A program made the translations under genes and the position numbers. The notes under the pieces are model-generated. The model made no database searches. It worked only from the letters and a program-made list of their open reading frames with translations, and was not told the DNA's origin. From assembly GCA_025054955.1 (NCBI GenBank), contig JANWZE010000009.1, forward strand, positions 1-34,482: DNA of 34,482 nucleotides. The letters are read 5' to 3'. The DNA is from Blastocatellia bacterium (GTDB lineage Bacteria; Acidobacteriota; Blastocatellia; HR10; J050). Positions 1 to 8,733 of this stretch are shown here, piece after piece. Position 1 is the stretch's first letter. Each line of letters starts with the position of its first letter.

Positions 1-171
1 CGGGTGACCGAGTCCCCTTGGCCGCCCTGCTCTAACACCCCGTGTCAACAGAAAACTCTTGCCCGTCGCATTTCCAAGCACGTTATTTGAAACGATTACG
101 CCAGTGGGGCTCCGCGTATCGGCAACTCCTGGTCAGACAATACCAATAGTCCGAAGAAACGCCATGTGTGA

Positions 172-269
172 ATCAGGAGCCAGAAGTCAGAAGTCAGGAG
201 TCAGGAGTCAAGAGCCAGAAGTCAGGAGTCAGGAGTCAGCAGCCAGAAGTCAGCAGCCAGGAGCCAAGG
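172..269. repeat. Heptamer tandem repeat, 14 units
   Basis: Fourteen consecutive 7-bp units follow the pattern G[T/C]CA[G/A][G/A/C][A/G], with GTCAGGA, GCCAGAA and GTCAGCA the commonest; the first unit is ATCAGGA. A 7-bp period shifts the reading frame at each unit, so the array is unlikely to be selected as protein. It lies outside any supported gene. Its length is likely to vary between strains by replication slippage. Confidence 0.9.
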
Positions 270-280
270 TCATACAAGAG

Positions 281-480
281 TGAAAGACCATGTGTGATGA
301 AGAGCACTGGAGCACAGTAGTAGAACGCGGCAGTATTCGATGTTCAGTGCGCATCCGGCAGGATTCACTCATGCTCCGTTCGTCTCTGCTGAGCCGGGCA
401 AGCGGCTCATGCGAAGGTAGCCAGACGTGCCACGTCTGCAAGAGCAGATCAAACAATCGTGGCGCGTCTGCAGTCGCGCC
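281..480 (+). repeat. Dispersed hairpin element, copy A
   Basis: This stretch starts with GAAAGACCATGTGTGATGAAG (281-301), and 20 of those 21 bases recur inverted at 20224-20244. About 100 bp further on, TCTGCTGAGCC and a hairpin at 391-408 (arms GAGCCG and CGGCTC) are followed, 30 bp from its start, by a second hairpin at 421-439 (arms around AGACGT and ACGTCT). The same two-hairpin block with the same 30-bp offset lies at 4026-4074. The outer boundaries of the element are uncertain. Confidence 0.7.
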
Positions 481-576
481 CAGATGTGCGCGTTCGTGAC
501 CAGCGACTAGACAACATGAACGAGCCGGTGGGTAAACAGGTAGCGCCCCGTCAAGGCGCGAAGGATTGCGGATGAC

Positions 577-608
577 GCGCGCTCAGGCGTTGCACGTCTG
601 GCTATCCT
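577..608 (-). repeat. Dispersed hairpin element, partial inverted copy
   Basis: On the minus strand this reads GGATAGCCAGACGTGCAACG, matching the core of copies A (415-435) and C (4050-4069), where the sequence is AGGTAGCCAGACG followed by TGCCACG or GGCAACG. Only the second hairpin region is present. Confidence 0.55.
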
Positions 609-900
609 CTGATGGCGGCTGCCGCCGCCGAAGTAATGCTGAGTGAAGATCGCACATTGCTGCTCCGTCACTTCAGTTCCCACCATGCTTTTGGCTTCGT
701 GAACATGGTCTTTCCCTCCGAAAATTTGTAGAACATCGGTTGCGCTGATCGAAGACTTGCTGGCCAAATAAGAACATCAAAACGCTCTCCTGATCTGAAG
801 CGGCGCTCCATTGACGTTGCGATTCGACCGGACTCCTTGACTTGCTCCAGGACACTCATATCTCCAGCTTTCATGGGGTATGATTCGGCGATGCGCTGCA

Positions 901-930
901 TTGACTTTGCAAACTCACCTCGTCTATGAT
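901..930 (+). promoter_or_regulatory. Sigma70-like promoter for the pentahaem cytochrome gene
   Basis: TTGACT (901-906) and TATGAT (925-930) are separated by 18 bp, and each matches the consensus hexamer at five of six positions. Transcription would start near 937, leaving a leader of about 23 nt with a GAGG Shine-Dalgarno core (949-952) before the ATG at 960. The call rests on sequence alone. Confidence 0.65.
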
Positions 931-959
931 GGTCGCCGCATCGCAACTGAGGAAACACT

Positions 960-2348
960 ATGGCACGTGTTAATCCGCAGCCCTGGTCAAGCCAGACGAT
1001 CAAGCGCATCCTGGTTCTGGTGACGCTCATTGGCCTTGCTTCGGTGTTCATTTGGTTATGGCGTCCCCCTCAACCACCGGAAGCGCCGACCCAAGCCAAC
1101 ACGCCGCCCACGACTGACGGGTTCGCCTTCACCGGCGCTGGCTCATGCAGCTCCAGCGCCTGTCACGGCGGCATCGCGCCCCGCCCCAACGAGCGCGTCC
1201 GACTGAATGAATACAGCATCTGGGTTCTGCACGACAAGCACGCGAAAGCCTATGACGTTCTGCTCAATGAAAAGTCGAAACGCATGGCGCGTCTGCTCAA
1301 GCTCGATAAACCAGAAACCAGCGATAAATGCCTGGACTGCCATGCAACCAATGTGCCAACGAACTTGCAAACCAAATCATTCAACATCACTGACGGCGTC
1401 AGTTGTGAGAGCTGTCACGGCCCGGCCGGCGGCTGGCTCAGCGAGCACACGCAGAAAGGATGGAAGCATGCGCAGTCGCTGAGTCTCGGCATGTACGACA
1501 CCAAGAATACGATCAAACGAGCGGAGAAATGTTTGAGCTGTCATCTGGGCACGGATACCAAAAAGGTGGATCACGAGATGATCGCTGCTGGTCATCCCGA
1601 TCTTACGTTTGAGTTAGATACCGACATAGCGATCATGCCGGCACACTGGCTGGAGACAGAGGACAAAGGGCCATGGTTCGGCGTGCGTCAATGGGCTGTC
1701 GGGCAAGCGGTAGCATTGCGCGAGGGCATGAAACGTCTGGCGCGACAGGCGGAAAGTCAAGCGTGGGAGCGAGGCTGGCCGGAATTGGCCGAGCTGGATT
1801 GTTACGCCTGTCATCACAGCTTGCGTGAGCCAAGTTGGCGACAACAGCGTGGCTACAGGAATACGCCCGGCTATCCCTCATATAATGATTCGCGATACCG
1901 CGTCTTTCGTCACGCGCTTGCCTCCATCTCGCCCAACATGCGGCAAACGCTCGACGAAAAAATTGAGCAACTGCATCGCATGTTCGATCAACCAGTCTAT
2001 CGTCGGCGCGACATTGCGGCAACGGCTCAACAGGTCGCCGATATTGCCGATCAACTGGCGCGACAACTGGACAGCATGGCATTTGATCAACAAATCACCC
2101 GCGCCATCCTGCGCGCCGTTTCCAGCGATGAACAAGTCGGGCTGGTCTCTGGCATCCGCTCGGCTGAACAGGCGGTGATGACGATTAACACACTCTTCCG
2201 CACCTACCGAAAAGCTACAACTGTGCCCAACGAAGCGGCTATCACTGCGGCGATTGATCGTTTGTTTGAAGATTTGAAAGACCCGGCACGATTTGATCCC
2301 AACCTCTTTGCTGCTCATCTGCGAGCCGTTCATAAGTTCTTCCAATAA
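960..2348 (+). CDS. Membrane-anchored pentahaem cytochrome c (cytochrome c554-like family)
   Basis: A 462-residue protein with an N-terminal membrane helix (residues about 15-33) and no clear cleavage site, so probably a periplasmic domain tethered to the inner membrane. Haem-attachment motifs are visible at 63-69 (CSSSACH, the CX4CH form), 124-128 (CLDCH), 149-153 (CESCH), 191-195 (CLSCH) and 281-285 (CYACH). Extra histidines (for example HxxxH near 91-94 and GH at 211-212) could supply distal ligands. The C-terminal third is helical and haem-free. The arrangement resembles the cytochrome c554 family, whose members move electrons between quinol or enzyme donors and other cytochromes. The ATG has a GAGG core and an upstream promoter. 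The NADH dehydrogenase-like gene starts 11 bp after the stop, so the two are probably co-transcribed. The exact redox partner cannot be read from sequence. Confidence 0.9.
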   Translation: MARVNPQPWSSQTIKRILVLVTLIGLASVFIWLWRPPQPPEAPTQANTPPTTDGFAFTGAGSCSSSACHGGIAPRPNERVRLNEYSIWVLHDKHAKAYDVLLNEKSKRMARLLKLDKPETSDKCLDCHATNVPTNLQTKSFNITDGVSCESCHGPAGGWLSEHTQKGWKHAQSLSLGMYDTKNTIKRAEKCLSCHLGTDTKKVDHEMIAAGHPDLTFELDTDIAIMPAHWLETEDKGPWFGVRQWAVGQAVALREGMKRLARQAESQAWERGWPELAELDCYACHHSLREPSWRQQRGYRNTPGYPSYNDSRYRVFRHALASISPNMRQTLDEKIEQLHRMFDQPVYRRRDIAATAQQVADIADQLARQLDSMAFDQQITRAILRAVSSDEQVGLVSGIRSAEQAVMTINTLFRTYRKATTVPNEAAITAAIDRLFEDLKDPARFDPNLFAAHLRAVHKFFQ

Positions 2349-2359
2349 CCGCGTAGGCC

Positions 2360-3994
2360 ATGCCACAGGCAACGACCAATGTAGTTATTCTGGGTGGCGG
2401 CTTTGCTGGAGTCTACACAGCGATGTACTTGAGTCGCGCGTTAACAGCCGATGAACGTCGTCGCATCAGGATCACCCTCGTCAACAAAGAAAATTACATC
2501 GTGTTTCAACCATTGCTGCCGGAAGTGATTTCAGGCGCGATTGAAATGTTGCACGTCATCAGCCCGATTCGCCGACTAGTGCCTGGCGCTGAGTTATACA
2601 CTCGCGAGATCGAAGCGATTGACCTGCAGCAGCGAACCGTGCGACTGGCGCCGGGGTTTCGACCCAAACCGCTCACGCTTCCATTCGATCATCTGGTCAT
2701 CGGGCTGGGCACACGGCTGGACGCGGCCAAAGTCCCCGGCATGCAGGAACACGCCATCCCATTTAAGTATCTCGGCGACGCGCTGCGATTGCGGAATCAT
2801 CTGGTGCACGTGCTGGAAGAGGCAGCTATCGAGACCGACCAACAGCAACGAGAGAAACTCTTGACGTTCGTCGTCGCCGGCGGCGGCTTCTCTGGCATCG
2901 AGTGCATGGCTGAACTGAACGACTTTGTGCGCGAGGCGATCAAGCATTACCCGACTATTCAACCGCATGAGCTGCGTATGATCGTGCTGCAAAGCGGCGA
3001 ACGAATCCTGCCGGAAATGGTTGAACGGTTGGCCAACTTCGCTCATCGTTTGTTAACCGAGCGTGGCATAGACATCCGCCTGAGAACTCGGCTGCAGGCT
3101 GTCACGGCTGAGTCGGCCATCATTCAGAACCAACTCACTCATCAGCGAGAGGCCATCCCGACGCGAACCGTGGTCGCCACCGTGCCTGCCGGCGCACATC
3201 CGCTGTTAGAACAACTGCCTTGCCAACGCCAGGCTGGACGGTTGTGTGTCACCGAATTTCTCAACGTGCCCGATTGGCCCGGCGTATGGGCGCTTGGCGA
3301 CTGCGCCGCCGTGCCGCAACCGGACGGCATCCTCTCGCCGCCAACGGCGCAGCATGCTCTTCGTCAAGCGCGAACCTGCGCCGCCAATGTACTGGCTGAA
3401 ATTCGGGGCGGCCGGAAACAACCGTTCAGCTTCACCGGTCTTGGCAAACTCGGATCGTTAGGACGTCGCTCGGCTGTGGCCGAACTGTTCGGCGTTAAAT
3501 TTTCAGGACTGCCCGCCTGGTTGATATGGCGCGCTGTCTATCTCTGGAAGCTTCCCGGCTTCGACCGAAAAATCCGCGCGCTGATGGACTGGTTCCTGGA
3601 CGTCATCCTGCCCCGGGACATCACACAAGTGCGAATCTTTCAACCTGACGCTGTCATCCAAGAACACTTCGAGCCGGGCGAAATCGTATTCGATCAGGGC
3701 GACTTCGGCGACAAAATCTACTTCATCGTGAAAGGAGAAGTGGTGGTCATCAGAGACAACGAAGTGGTGGCGCGCTTAAGCGACGGCGATGTATTTGGCG
3801 AAATCGCGCTCGTTTCCGATACCGCCCGCACAGCTAGTGTGCTGGCGACGACGCCACTTGATGTGGTCACCGTCTCACGCAGCGCATTTAAGAAATTGCT
3901 TGCTCATTTGCCCGGCGTTCGTAGCACGATGAGCGAGATCATGCGCCAACATCTAGCAGAATCAGCCGAGCTGAGACAACAGATCAACTCGTGA
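2360..3994 (+). CDS. Type II NADH dehydrogenase-like flavoprotein with C-terminal cyclic-nucleotide-binding domain
   Basis: A 544-residue protein. Residues 8-19 (LGGGFAGVY) form the FAD-binding Rossmann motif, 171-181 (VVAGGGFSGIE) the NAD(P)H-binding motif, and 310-318 (WALGDCAAV) the C-terminal flavin motif, as in NDH-2-type NADH:quinone oxidoreductases. Residues about 385-420 are aromatic and amphipathic, matching the membrane-association segment of that family. Residues about 430-530 add a cNMP-binding domain whose phosphate-binding cassette keeps the key glycine-glutamate (G480-E481) and arginine (R490, followed by TA). NDH-2 proteins normally end near 400-430 residues, so the extra domain is a fusion. 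It probably feeds NADH electrons to quinone without pumping protons, with activity tuned by a cyclic nucleotide; the tuning is inference. It follows the cytochrome gene by 11 bp. Confidence 0.9.
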   Translation: MPQATTNVVILGGGFAGVYTAMYLSRALTADERRRIRITLVNKENYIVFQPLLPEVISGAIEMLHVISPIRRLVPGAELYTREIEAIDLQQRTVRLAPGFRPKPLTLPFDHLVIGLGTRLDAAKVPGMQEHAIPFKYLGDALRLRNHLVHVLEEAAIETDQQQREKLLTFVVAGGGFSGIECMAELNDFVREAIKHYPTIQPHELRMIVLQSGERILPEMVERLANFAHRLLTERGIDIRLRTRLQAVTAESAIIQNQLTHQREAIPTRTVVATVPAGAHPLLEQLPCQRQAGRLCVTEFLNVPDWPGVWALGDCAAVPQPDGILSPPTAQHALRQARTCAANVLAEIRGGRKQPFSFTGLGKLGSLGRRSAVAELFGVKFSGLPAWLIWRAVYLWKLPGFDRKIRALMDWFLDVILPRDITQVRIFQPDAVIQEHFEPGEIVFDQGDFGDKIYFIVKGEVVVIRDNEVVARLSDGDVFGEIALVSDTARTASVLATTPLDVVTVSRSAFKKLLAHLPGVRSTMSEIMRQHLAESAELRQQINS

Positions 3995-4025
3995 AACGGT
4001 CGCGCTGCTCGAAGCCCACTCTCTT

Positions 4026-4074
4026 GAGCCGCGCAAGCGGCTCATGCGAAGGTAGCCAGACGGGCAACGTCTGG
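4026..4074 (+). repeat. Dispersed hairpin element, copy C, between convergent genes
   Basis: Two hairpins lie in tandem. The first, at 4026-4043, has 7-bp arms GAGCCGC/GCGGCTC closed by a GCAA (GNRA-type) loop. The second, at 4056-4074, has arms CCAGACG/CGTCTGG and loop GGCAA. Homology to copy A continues to about 4115. The position between the converging stops at 3994 and 4128 would suit a bidirectional transcription stop, but there is no T-tract, so intrinsic termination is doubtful. Confidence 0.7.
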
Positions 4075-4127
4075 GACAACAGAGCAAATCAGAGCGGCGT
4101 GTTGGAGACGCGCCAAGACATTCAATG

Positions 4128-4832
4128 CTACACCTGAATGCCGAGCTTCAACGTCGGGTCTTCGTGCTCGTCTACCTCGCCGACCCGACCGGCCGCATGT
4201 TGCTGCTTGAGGGTAATAATGGCAAACAAGAACAACGCCACATAAAATCCTACGCCTATCGCCAACGCAATCTTTCCTGGTATCGGCCCAATCGTAGCTC
4301 GCCGCCAGAGCTCCTGCCATGTGGTCAAGGCCGTAGGATGGATAATGATTTTGCCCATGTAGCTAATTCCTAGGATCAGCAGAATCCAGGCATAATTGCG
4401 ACGCAGCCGCCGCCCCAGGGCTTCCCAATAGCTAATGTGGAAGTGCAAGTTCGTATAATCATCGGCCAGCACCTGATGCCAGTTGTTATCAACCCGCACG
4501 CCTTCGCCGCGCAAAATGGGCGCATAGAAGCAGACTTCCAACAACCGCACCCGGGTCCGCCAAATGTCGAAGTAACGATACCGCCGAGCCTCGATTCCTA
4601 AAAAGACCAGCACGAGCAATCCGACCAGGACGAGCGGCAATGGTGAATTCTCCGGATTGCTGAACGTCAATGAGAGCGCCAAGCCGGTGGTGGCCACTGC
4701 CCAGTTGGTCGTCGTATCCAGGCGTGTGCGCCAGACTTTGCTGCGATACATCTCGCCTCGATACAGATGGGCCAAGGCTCCCATCTCGGCTGTATCAAAG
4801 AAAGGTGTCGACATGTGGTCGCGTGCATTCAT
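4128..4832 (-). CDS. DUF2270 integral membrane protein
   Basis: This is the last gene of the minus-strand operon, 234 residues from the chosen ATG. That ATG (4832-4830) overlaps the TGA of the decahaem cytochrome gene (4831-4829) in an ATGA arrangement, which argues for translational coupling; an alternative ATG lies six codons on, at 4814. The sequence matches the DUF2270 family: an N-terminal segment rich in YRGE and W-R-T-R-L-D, two membrane helices with a [14 protein letters not shown]-type segment after them, an aromatic and charged middle, then two further helices near the C terminus, giving four in all. DUF2270 proteins have no established biochemical function to my knowledge. Placement directly after a large cytochrome suggests a membrane partner for electron transfer or assembly, which is inference. 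Confidence 0.85.
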   Translation of the reverse strand: MNARDHMSTPFFDTAEMGALAHLYRGEMYRSKVWRTRLDTTTNWAVATTGLALSLTFSNPENSPLPLVLVGLLVLVFLGIEARRYRYFDIWRTRVRLLEVCFYAPILRGEGVRVDNNWHQVLADDYTNLHFHISYWEALGRRLRRNYAWILLILGISYMGKIIIHPTALTTWQELWRRATIGPIPGKIALAIGVGFYVALFLFAIITLKQQHAAGRVGEVDEHEDPTLKLGIQV

Positions 4833-7800
4833 CGCGGTGAGATTATTCTTGGTCGGCTCCGCTGCCATGTCAAGAACACGAGAACAACCATCGGCCCCAG
4901 CAACCACGAGAGCCACCCGGCGCGACGCGCGCTCACCGGTTGCGTGGGAATGTCGTTCGTCACCGTATAGAGACGGCCTGCTCGCAGGTAGAGGCGTTGC
5001 ATCTCCGTCAAGTTGAACGGACGCGAACCACGGCGACCAAACACAGCCAGTTGATAGCCACTCTCATCAACGGCGCGGTCGCGGTCGAGTCCTTCGGAAA
5101 TGGCCAACGCCGGCCCGTGTGTGTGATACGTGGCAATTAACCTTGGATTGGGGCGCGGGCTGAAGCCTAAATAGTGAGGTGTATCACGCGGCGAAAAAAG
5201 CTGAACAACACGCAGGCCATTATGCCCATCGGCGATGTAGGCAAACTGACTGGCGTTGGTCATGCCGACTTTCACATCGCGCGCATCATTGATCGCTCCA
5301 TTAGCGTTGAACCATTGATCCAGCCGCGGCTGTTCAGGCCGTTCAATATCAAGGATAGCCAGTCCTTGCTTTCCAGCGGCCACGTAGGCATACGTGCGAA
5401 CCAGGTAGAGATTGTTGGCTTCGGCCAACGGGACGACAGCTCCGGGCACTGGACGAGGTTGGTCCAGCGCCGTCACGTCCAGCACTTTGACGCCCTCAGC
5501 GTCACACACGAACGCATAGCGAAACTGCACAGCGACGGCTTTCGGTCGAACAAGGACAGGCGGGCCGATCTCAGCCACCACCTTCGGCTCAAGCGGATTC
5601 TCTAAACTGACCACCACCACCCCACGATCACAGCAGATGTAAGCATACAAACCGGCGATGGTGATATTGACGGCGCCGTTGAGTATTCCATTGGGATTGA
5701 ACGTGACGGCTCGCTTCAGAAAATTGTTCTCTGGATTTCCGTCGAGTAACGTGGCGACGCCCGCGTTGTTGGGATCACCTGGCGGATTACCAATCACAAT
5801 CAATCCTTCGTACTTGTCCGTCACATAGAGAAATGCATAAAGCAGCGGAATGCGCTGTTTGTCATCACGGTACTCTGCTTCTTCGTTTTCTGGACGATGC
5901 GGGCGAGTCGGATCAATCGCCATGGTGGAGGGAGAGGCCACTGCCGTGGCATAGCGCGTCTTGACGTAAAGCTGCTGGCCGAGCGGCGAAACCGGCGCTG
6001 TGACGATCCGTTCGGAAAAGCCCTTCTGATCAATTTGCGCCACATCATAAACGCGGAAACCGCCAGCCCCGTTGGCCGTGTAGAGATATTCACCGCGCAA
6101 CTGAAGGCTCAGCACCTCGGTGTCGTGCCCAGGCCAGCTCAGAACGTCGTTGCCCGGATGATGATAGGCTTCTTGCAATTGATCGCCACGTTGCTTGTGT
6201 TTCTTGTACCGCTCAGGGTAGGCCACCTGATGAAGCGTGCTGCCAATGACGGCCTGTGGCTCGTCATGTTCGGTGACCACGACTGCTTCAAATCCCTTCC
6301 GGCCCTCGGCCACGTAGACGTAGCGTCCAAGGAAGTTATAGAAATTGGTCCCCTGCATCAGCACCATCGCCATCCACGCATTGTTATCGTTCTCGCGCGA
6401 TATATGGCAATCGGTGCACTGCTTGGTCTCTCGTGAGCGAACCGTGTGCGGCACAAATGGACTGAACGCCGTTCCGCTGTAGCCTTCGGCTGAGACGGTC
6501 TGTTGCTGCGAATAAATCCACTCGCGATTTTGATTCTGCGAGCCAACTAAGACGGCGCATGCCGAACGAATCGGATTGATACGACGCCCCGTCACCGTTC
6601 CGTTCAAACCGAGCATGAAGACGTCATCGCGCAACGTCTGAAAGTTATACTCGACGTAGTTGCGCAATTCTTCACCTTCATTGTGCAACATCGGCTTTCG
6701 TTTATTAGCCTTCTGTGGCAGATGGCAGCCAAAGCAGCTCGTCGTCCATGAGGTATGGCAGGCGATGCAGGTCATCGTTTTGTTGGCGTGAGCTAGGCGA
6801 TCATCCGAGACAACCGTTCCCCAGCTTTGCCCGTCGCGCTGAAGCGTTTTGGCCAAGGCCGATTTTTGATTGAAGTCGGTATGACCTGGCGTGATCGTAT
6901 CCTTGACTTGGCGAACCGGCCACTCCTGTCCTGGGTTGACCATCGAGCGTTGGTAGAGGCGGTTGCCGCGCCAGACGAAGCGTCGCGGTCCCCACGGCGT
7001 TGACAAGCGGCTCAGATCAGTGCCGCCGGGCGGAGCGGCCGGCCCCGACGTTCGCAAATTCGTATACCGCTCAATCGTGCCATGACAATCAATGCAATCA
7101 ATCTCGATGGCGGCACGAACTTCGCCATACAGTTTGCCGTTGCCATGAACATCCTGCTCGAAATGGCAATCCACGCAGTGCATGCCGCGCTCCAGATGAA
7201 TGTCTCTCAGATGAACGGCTTTTTTGAACCGGTCAGGATCATCATGCGGGACAATTTGACCATTGGCATCGAGCAGGTTGCCCTTCCGGTCTTGACTGTA
7301 GACAGCGCGAAAGACCCAGCCGTGCCCGTGAAAATCGGCAAACTGTGTGCGCGATAATTTCGGGTTGATGTCGGTATAAAGGTTGGCCAGAAATTCTTTA
7401 TCTCCCCACAGGCCGCGCTGCGCCGAGCCTTCCGGGTTGGCCCGCTGAATCTGTTCGAGTTCTTCAGGCGAGCGTTTCAGCTCCTTGGCCGGATACATCC
7501 ACTCGCCGTCGGTTTCGTTGTCCCACCACGTGTACCCCAGATAGCTTTGCGTCACCGTCGTGCCGGGATGAACATGACAGACGATGCATTGGCTTGATGG
7601 AATGGCTCGCGTCAGCACGTGCTTGATTGGGTGACCGGACTCGTTTTTGGGAATCGTCGGATCGGCCGAGAAGCTGTGACCACGATGTTTGAACGGGGCG
7701 TATGGGCCGGCGTGCATGGGGTCGCGGTCGTTGGCATACACGACATGGCAAGCTGTGCAGCCGCTGGAACGATAATCGCCCGGCTGATCATTCGTCCCCA

Positions 7801-8716
7801 TAAAGGAGAGCATCGGATCAAGCAGCCGCGTCTTTTGCAGTCCGATGAATACCGGATCAGTTCGATTCAGCGTGCCGAGTCCGCGCACGCTCAGTCCTTT
7901 ATCCGGTTTGCCGCCTTCTTCTTCAGGATCAGGATTTCCCACTTCCAGTCGGCGGCGTCCGCCTCTCTCGAAGACTCGTAGGATATTGCCTGGTTGCGTC
8001 ACTTCCCATCGTGGCAGCGGGTCCAGATATGGCAGAATCCCTTTCAGCAACGTATCACGCGGCGTCGGCGGCGGGATCGTTTGCAGCCTTCGTGGTATGC
8101 CATCAGCCGTATAGCTTTCGCCATAACGTGGGTCTTTGAACGGCACCGAACCGTTGTTATACAGCGCCGCGCCCCACAACATGGCTCCATGCGTCATCAT
8201 GCTCTTTTGCACGTTGGCGACAATCTGGGTATGACAGCCGGCGCTCCCACAACTTTGCATAGCCACGCGCAAATCACCGGGATTAACGAAGCGAATAAAT
8301 TCCGGACTTTCATCATTGAGTTTGGCGAATGATTGAACCGGATTGGCCGAGCTTTTCCACAGTTCTGGCCGGCGCGGTTGCACGTGGGCGCGTTGTTTGG
8401 CCAACTGATAGGATTTTGAATAAGGCGGCTGATTGGCCGCGTCAGCCGGTTTCTGGACAGTGGCATCGCCGCCGTGACAATCCACACAGCCGATGCGCAC
8501 CGTCCGCGTCGGGTGCATGGTCGGTTCATCCATCGGTGTGTGGCAGCTCAAACAACCGGCGCTCTTGCGGTCAGCTTCGTCTTGCCGTTGAGACAGCAAC
8601 GTCGGTTCCTGACCGGTGGCCGTTGAAATCAACAGACTACTCAAGCCGATGCTCAGCGCCAACGCCAAACAGAATCGCTTCACGTGAAGTGTGACCTTGC
8701 CGATGCTTCTGTTCAT
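4829..8716 (-). CDS. Decahaem cytochrome c with LVIVD-repeat beta-propeller and C-terminal membrane anchor
   Basis: About 1,295 residues. The ATG at 8716 has an AGGGAG Shine-Dalgarno sequence 7 nt upstream; the TTG seven codons earlier is rejected. A signal peptide (about residues 12-35, ending near TATGQ) sends it out of the cytoplasm. Ten haem motifs are visible: nine CxxCH (near residues 55, 77, 320, 377, 514, 541, 650, 661, 767) and one CX4CH (CGSAGCH, near 156). From about 860 to 1230 come at least six repeats of the type YAYVAxGxxGLxxxDIxxPxxP, the signature of LVIVD beta-propellers. A hydrophobic helix near 1269-1285 ([14 protein letters not shown]) followed by arginines would anchor the C terminus in the inner membrane. 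It probably stores or relays electrons in the periplasm while the propeller binds a partner or substrate. The gene is 17 bp downstream of the barrel gene and overlaps the DUF2270 gene. Confidence 0.9.
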   Translation of the reverse strand: MNRSIGKVTLHVKRFCLALALSIGLSSLLISTATGQEPTLLSQRQDEADRKSAGCLSCHTPMDEPTMHPTRTVRIGCVDCHGGDATVQKPADAANQPPYSKSYQLAKQRAHVQPRRPELWKSSANPVQSFAKLNDESPEFIRFVNPGDLRVAMQSCGSAGCHTQIVANVQKSMMTHGAMLWGAALYNNGSVPFKDPRYGESYTADGIPRRLQTIPPPTPRDTLLKGILPYLDPLPRWEVTQPGNILRVFERGGRRRLEVGNPDPEEEGGKPDKGLSVRGLGTLNRTDPVFIGLQKTRLLDPMLSFMGTNDQPGDYRSSGCTACHVVYANDRDPMHAGPYAPFKHRGHSFSADPTIPKNESGHPIKHVLTRAIPSSQCIVCHVHPGTTVTQSYLGYTWWDNETDGEWMYPAKELKRSPEELEQIQRANPEGSAQRGLWGDKEFLANLYTDINPKLSRTQFADFHGHGWVFRAVYSQDRKGNLLDANGQIVPHDDPDRFKKAVHLRDIHLERGMHCVDCHFEQDVHGNGKLYGEVRAAIEIDCIDCHGTIERYTNLRTSGPAAPPGGTDLSRLSTPWGPRRFVWRGNRLYQRSMVNPGQEWPVRQVKDTITPGHTDFNQKSALAKTLQRDGQSWGTVVSDDRLAHANKTMTCIACHTSWTTSCFGCHLPQKANKRKPMLHNEGEELRNYVEYNFQTLRDDVFMLGLNGTVTGRRINPIRSACAVLVGSQNQNREWIYSQQQTVSAEGYSGTAFSPFVPHTVRSRETKQCTDCHISRENDNNAWMAMVLMQGTNFYNFLGRYVYVAEGRKGFEAVVVTEHDEPQAVIGSTLHQVAYPERYKKHKQRGDQLQEAYHHPGNDVLSWPGHDTEVLSLQLRGEYLYTANGAGGFRVYDVAQIDQKGFSERIVTAPVSPLGQQLYVKTRYATAVASPSTMAIDPTRPHRPENEEAEYRDDKQRIPLLYAFLYVTDKYEGLIVIGNPPGDPNNAGVATLLDGNPENNFLKRAVTFNPNGILNGAVNITIAGLYAYICCDRGVVVVSLENPLEPKVVAEIGPPVLVRPKAVAVQFRYAFVCDAEGVKVLDVTALDQPRPVPGAVVPLAEANNLYLVRTYAYVAAGKQGLAILDIERPEQPRLDQWFNANGAINDARDVKVGMTNASQFAYIADGHNGLRVVQLFSPRDTPHYLGFSPRPNPRLIATYHTHGPALAISEGLDRDRAVDESGYQLAVFGRRGSRPFNLTEMQRLYLRAGRLYTVTNDIPTQPVSARRAGWLSWLLGPMVVLVFLTWQRSRPRIISPR

Positions 8717-8733
8717 CACATCTCCCTGTGACG

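Larger units (their letters stand above)
1..900. other. Intergenic region, repeat-rich, no convincing gene
   Basis: I see no convincing gene here. Open frames on both strands are short, lack recognisable domains and cross repeats. The stretch holds the heptamer array at 172-269, a copy of a dispersed hairpin element at 281-480, and an inverted piece of the same element at 577-608. Around 530-565 lies a GCGCCCCGTCAAGGCGC near-palindrome. The last 60 bases carry the promoter of the cytochrome gene at 960. A minus-strand frame at 668-1051 is the longest, but it runs across the promoter and start of that gene. Confidence 0.6.

Noticed and set aside
290-499. Plus-strand frame of 69 codons in the upstream region
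   Set aside because: It lies wholly inside dispersed repeat copy A; the matching repeat at 20244 keeps the DNA blocks but not the reading frame.
668-1051. Minus-strand frame of 127 codons overlapping the start of the pentahaem cytochrome gene
   Set aside because: It crosses the promoter and first 90 bases of a well-supported gene, shows no family and no ribosome-binding site.
4026-4074. Intrinsic terminator between convergent genes
   Set aside because: The hairpins are strong but there is no T-run on either side, and the same element occurs where no terminator is expected; called as a repeat instead.
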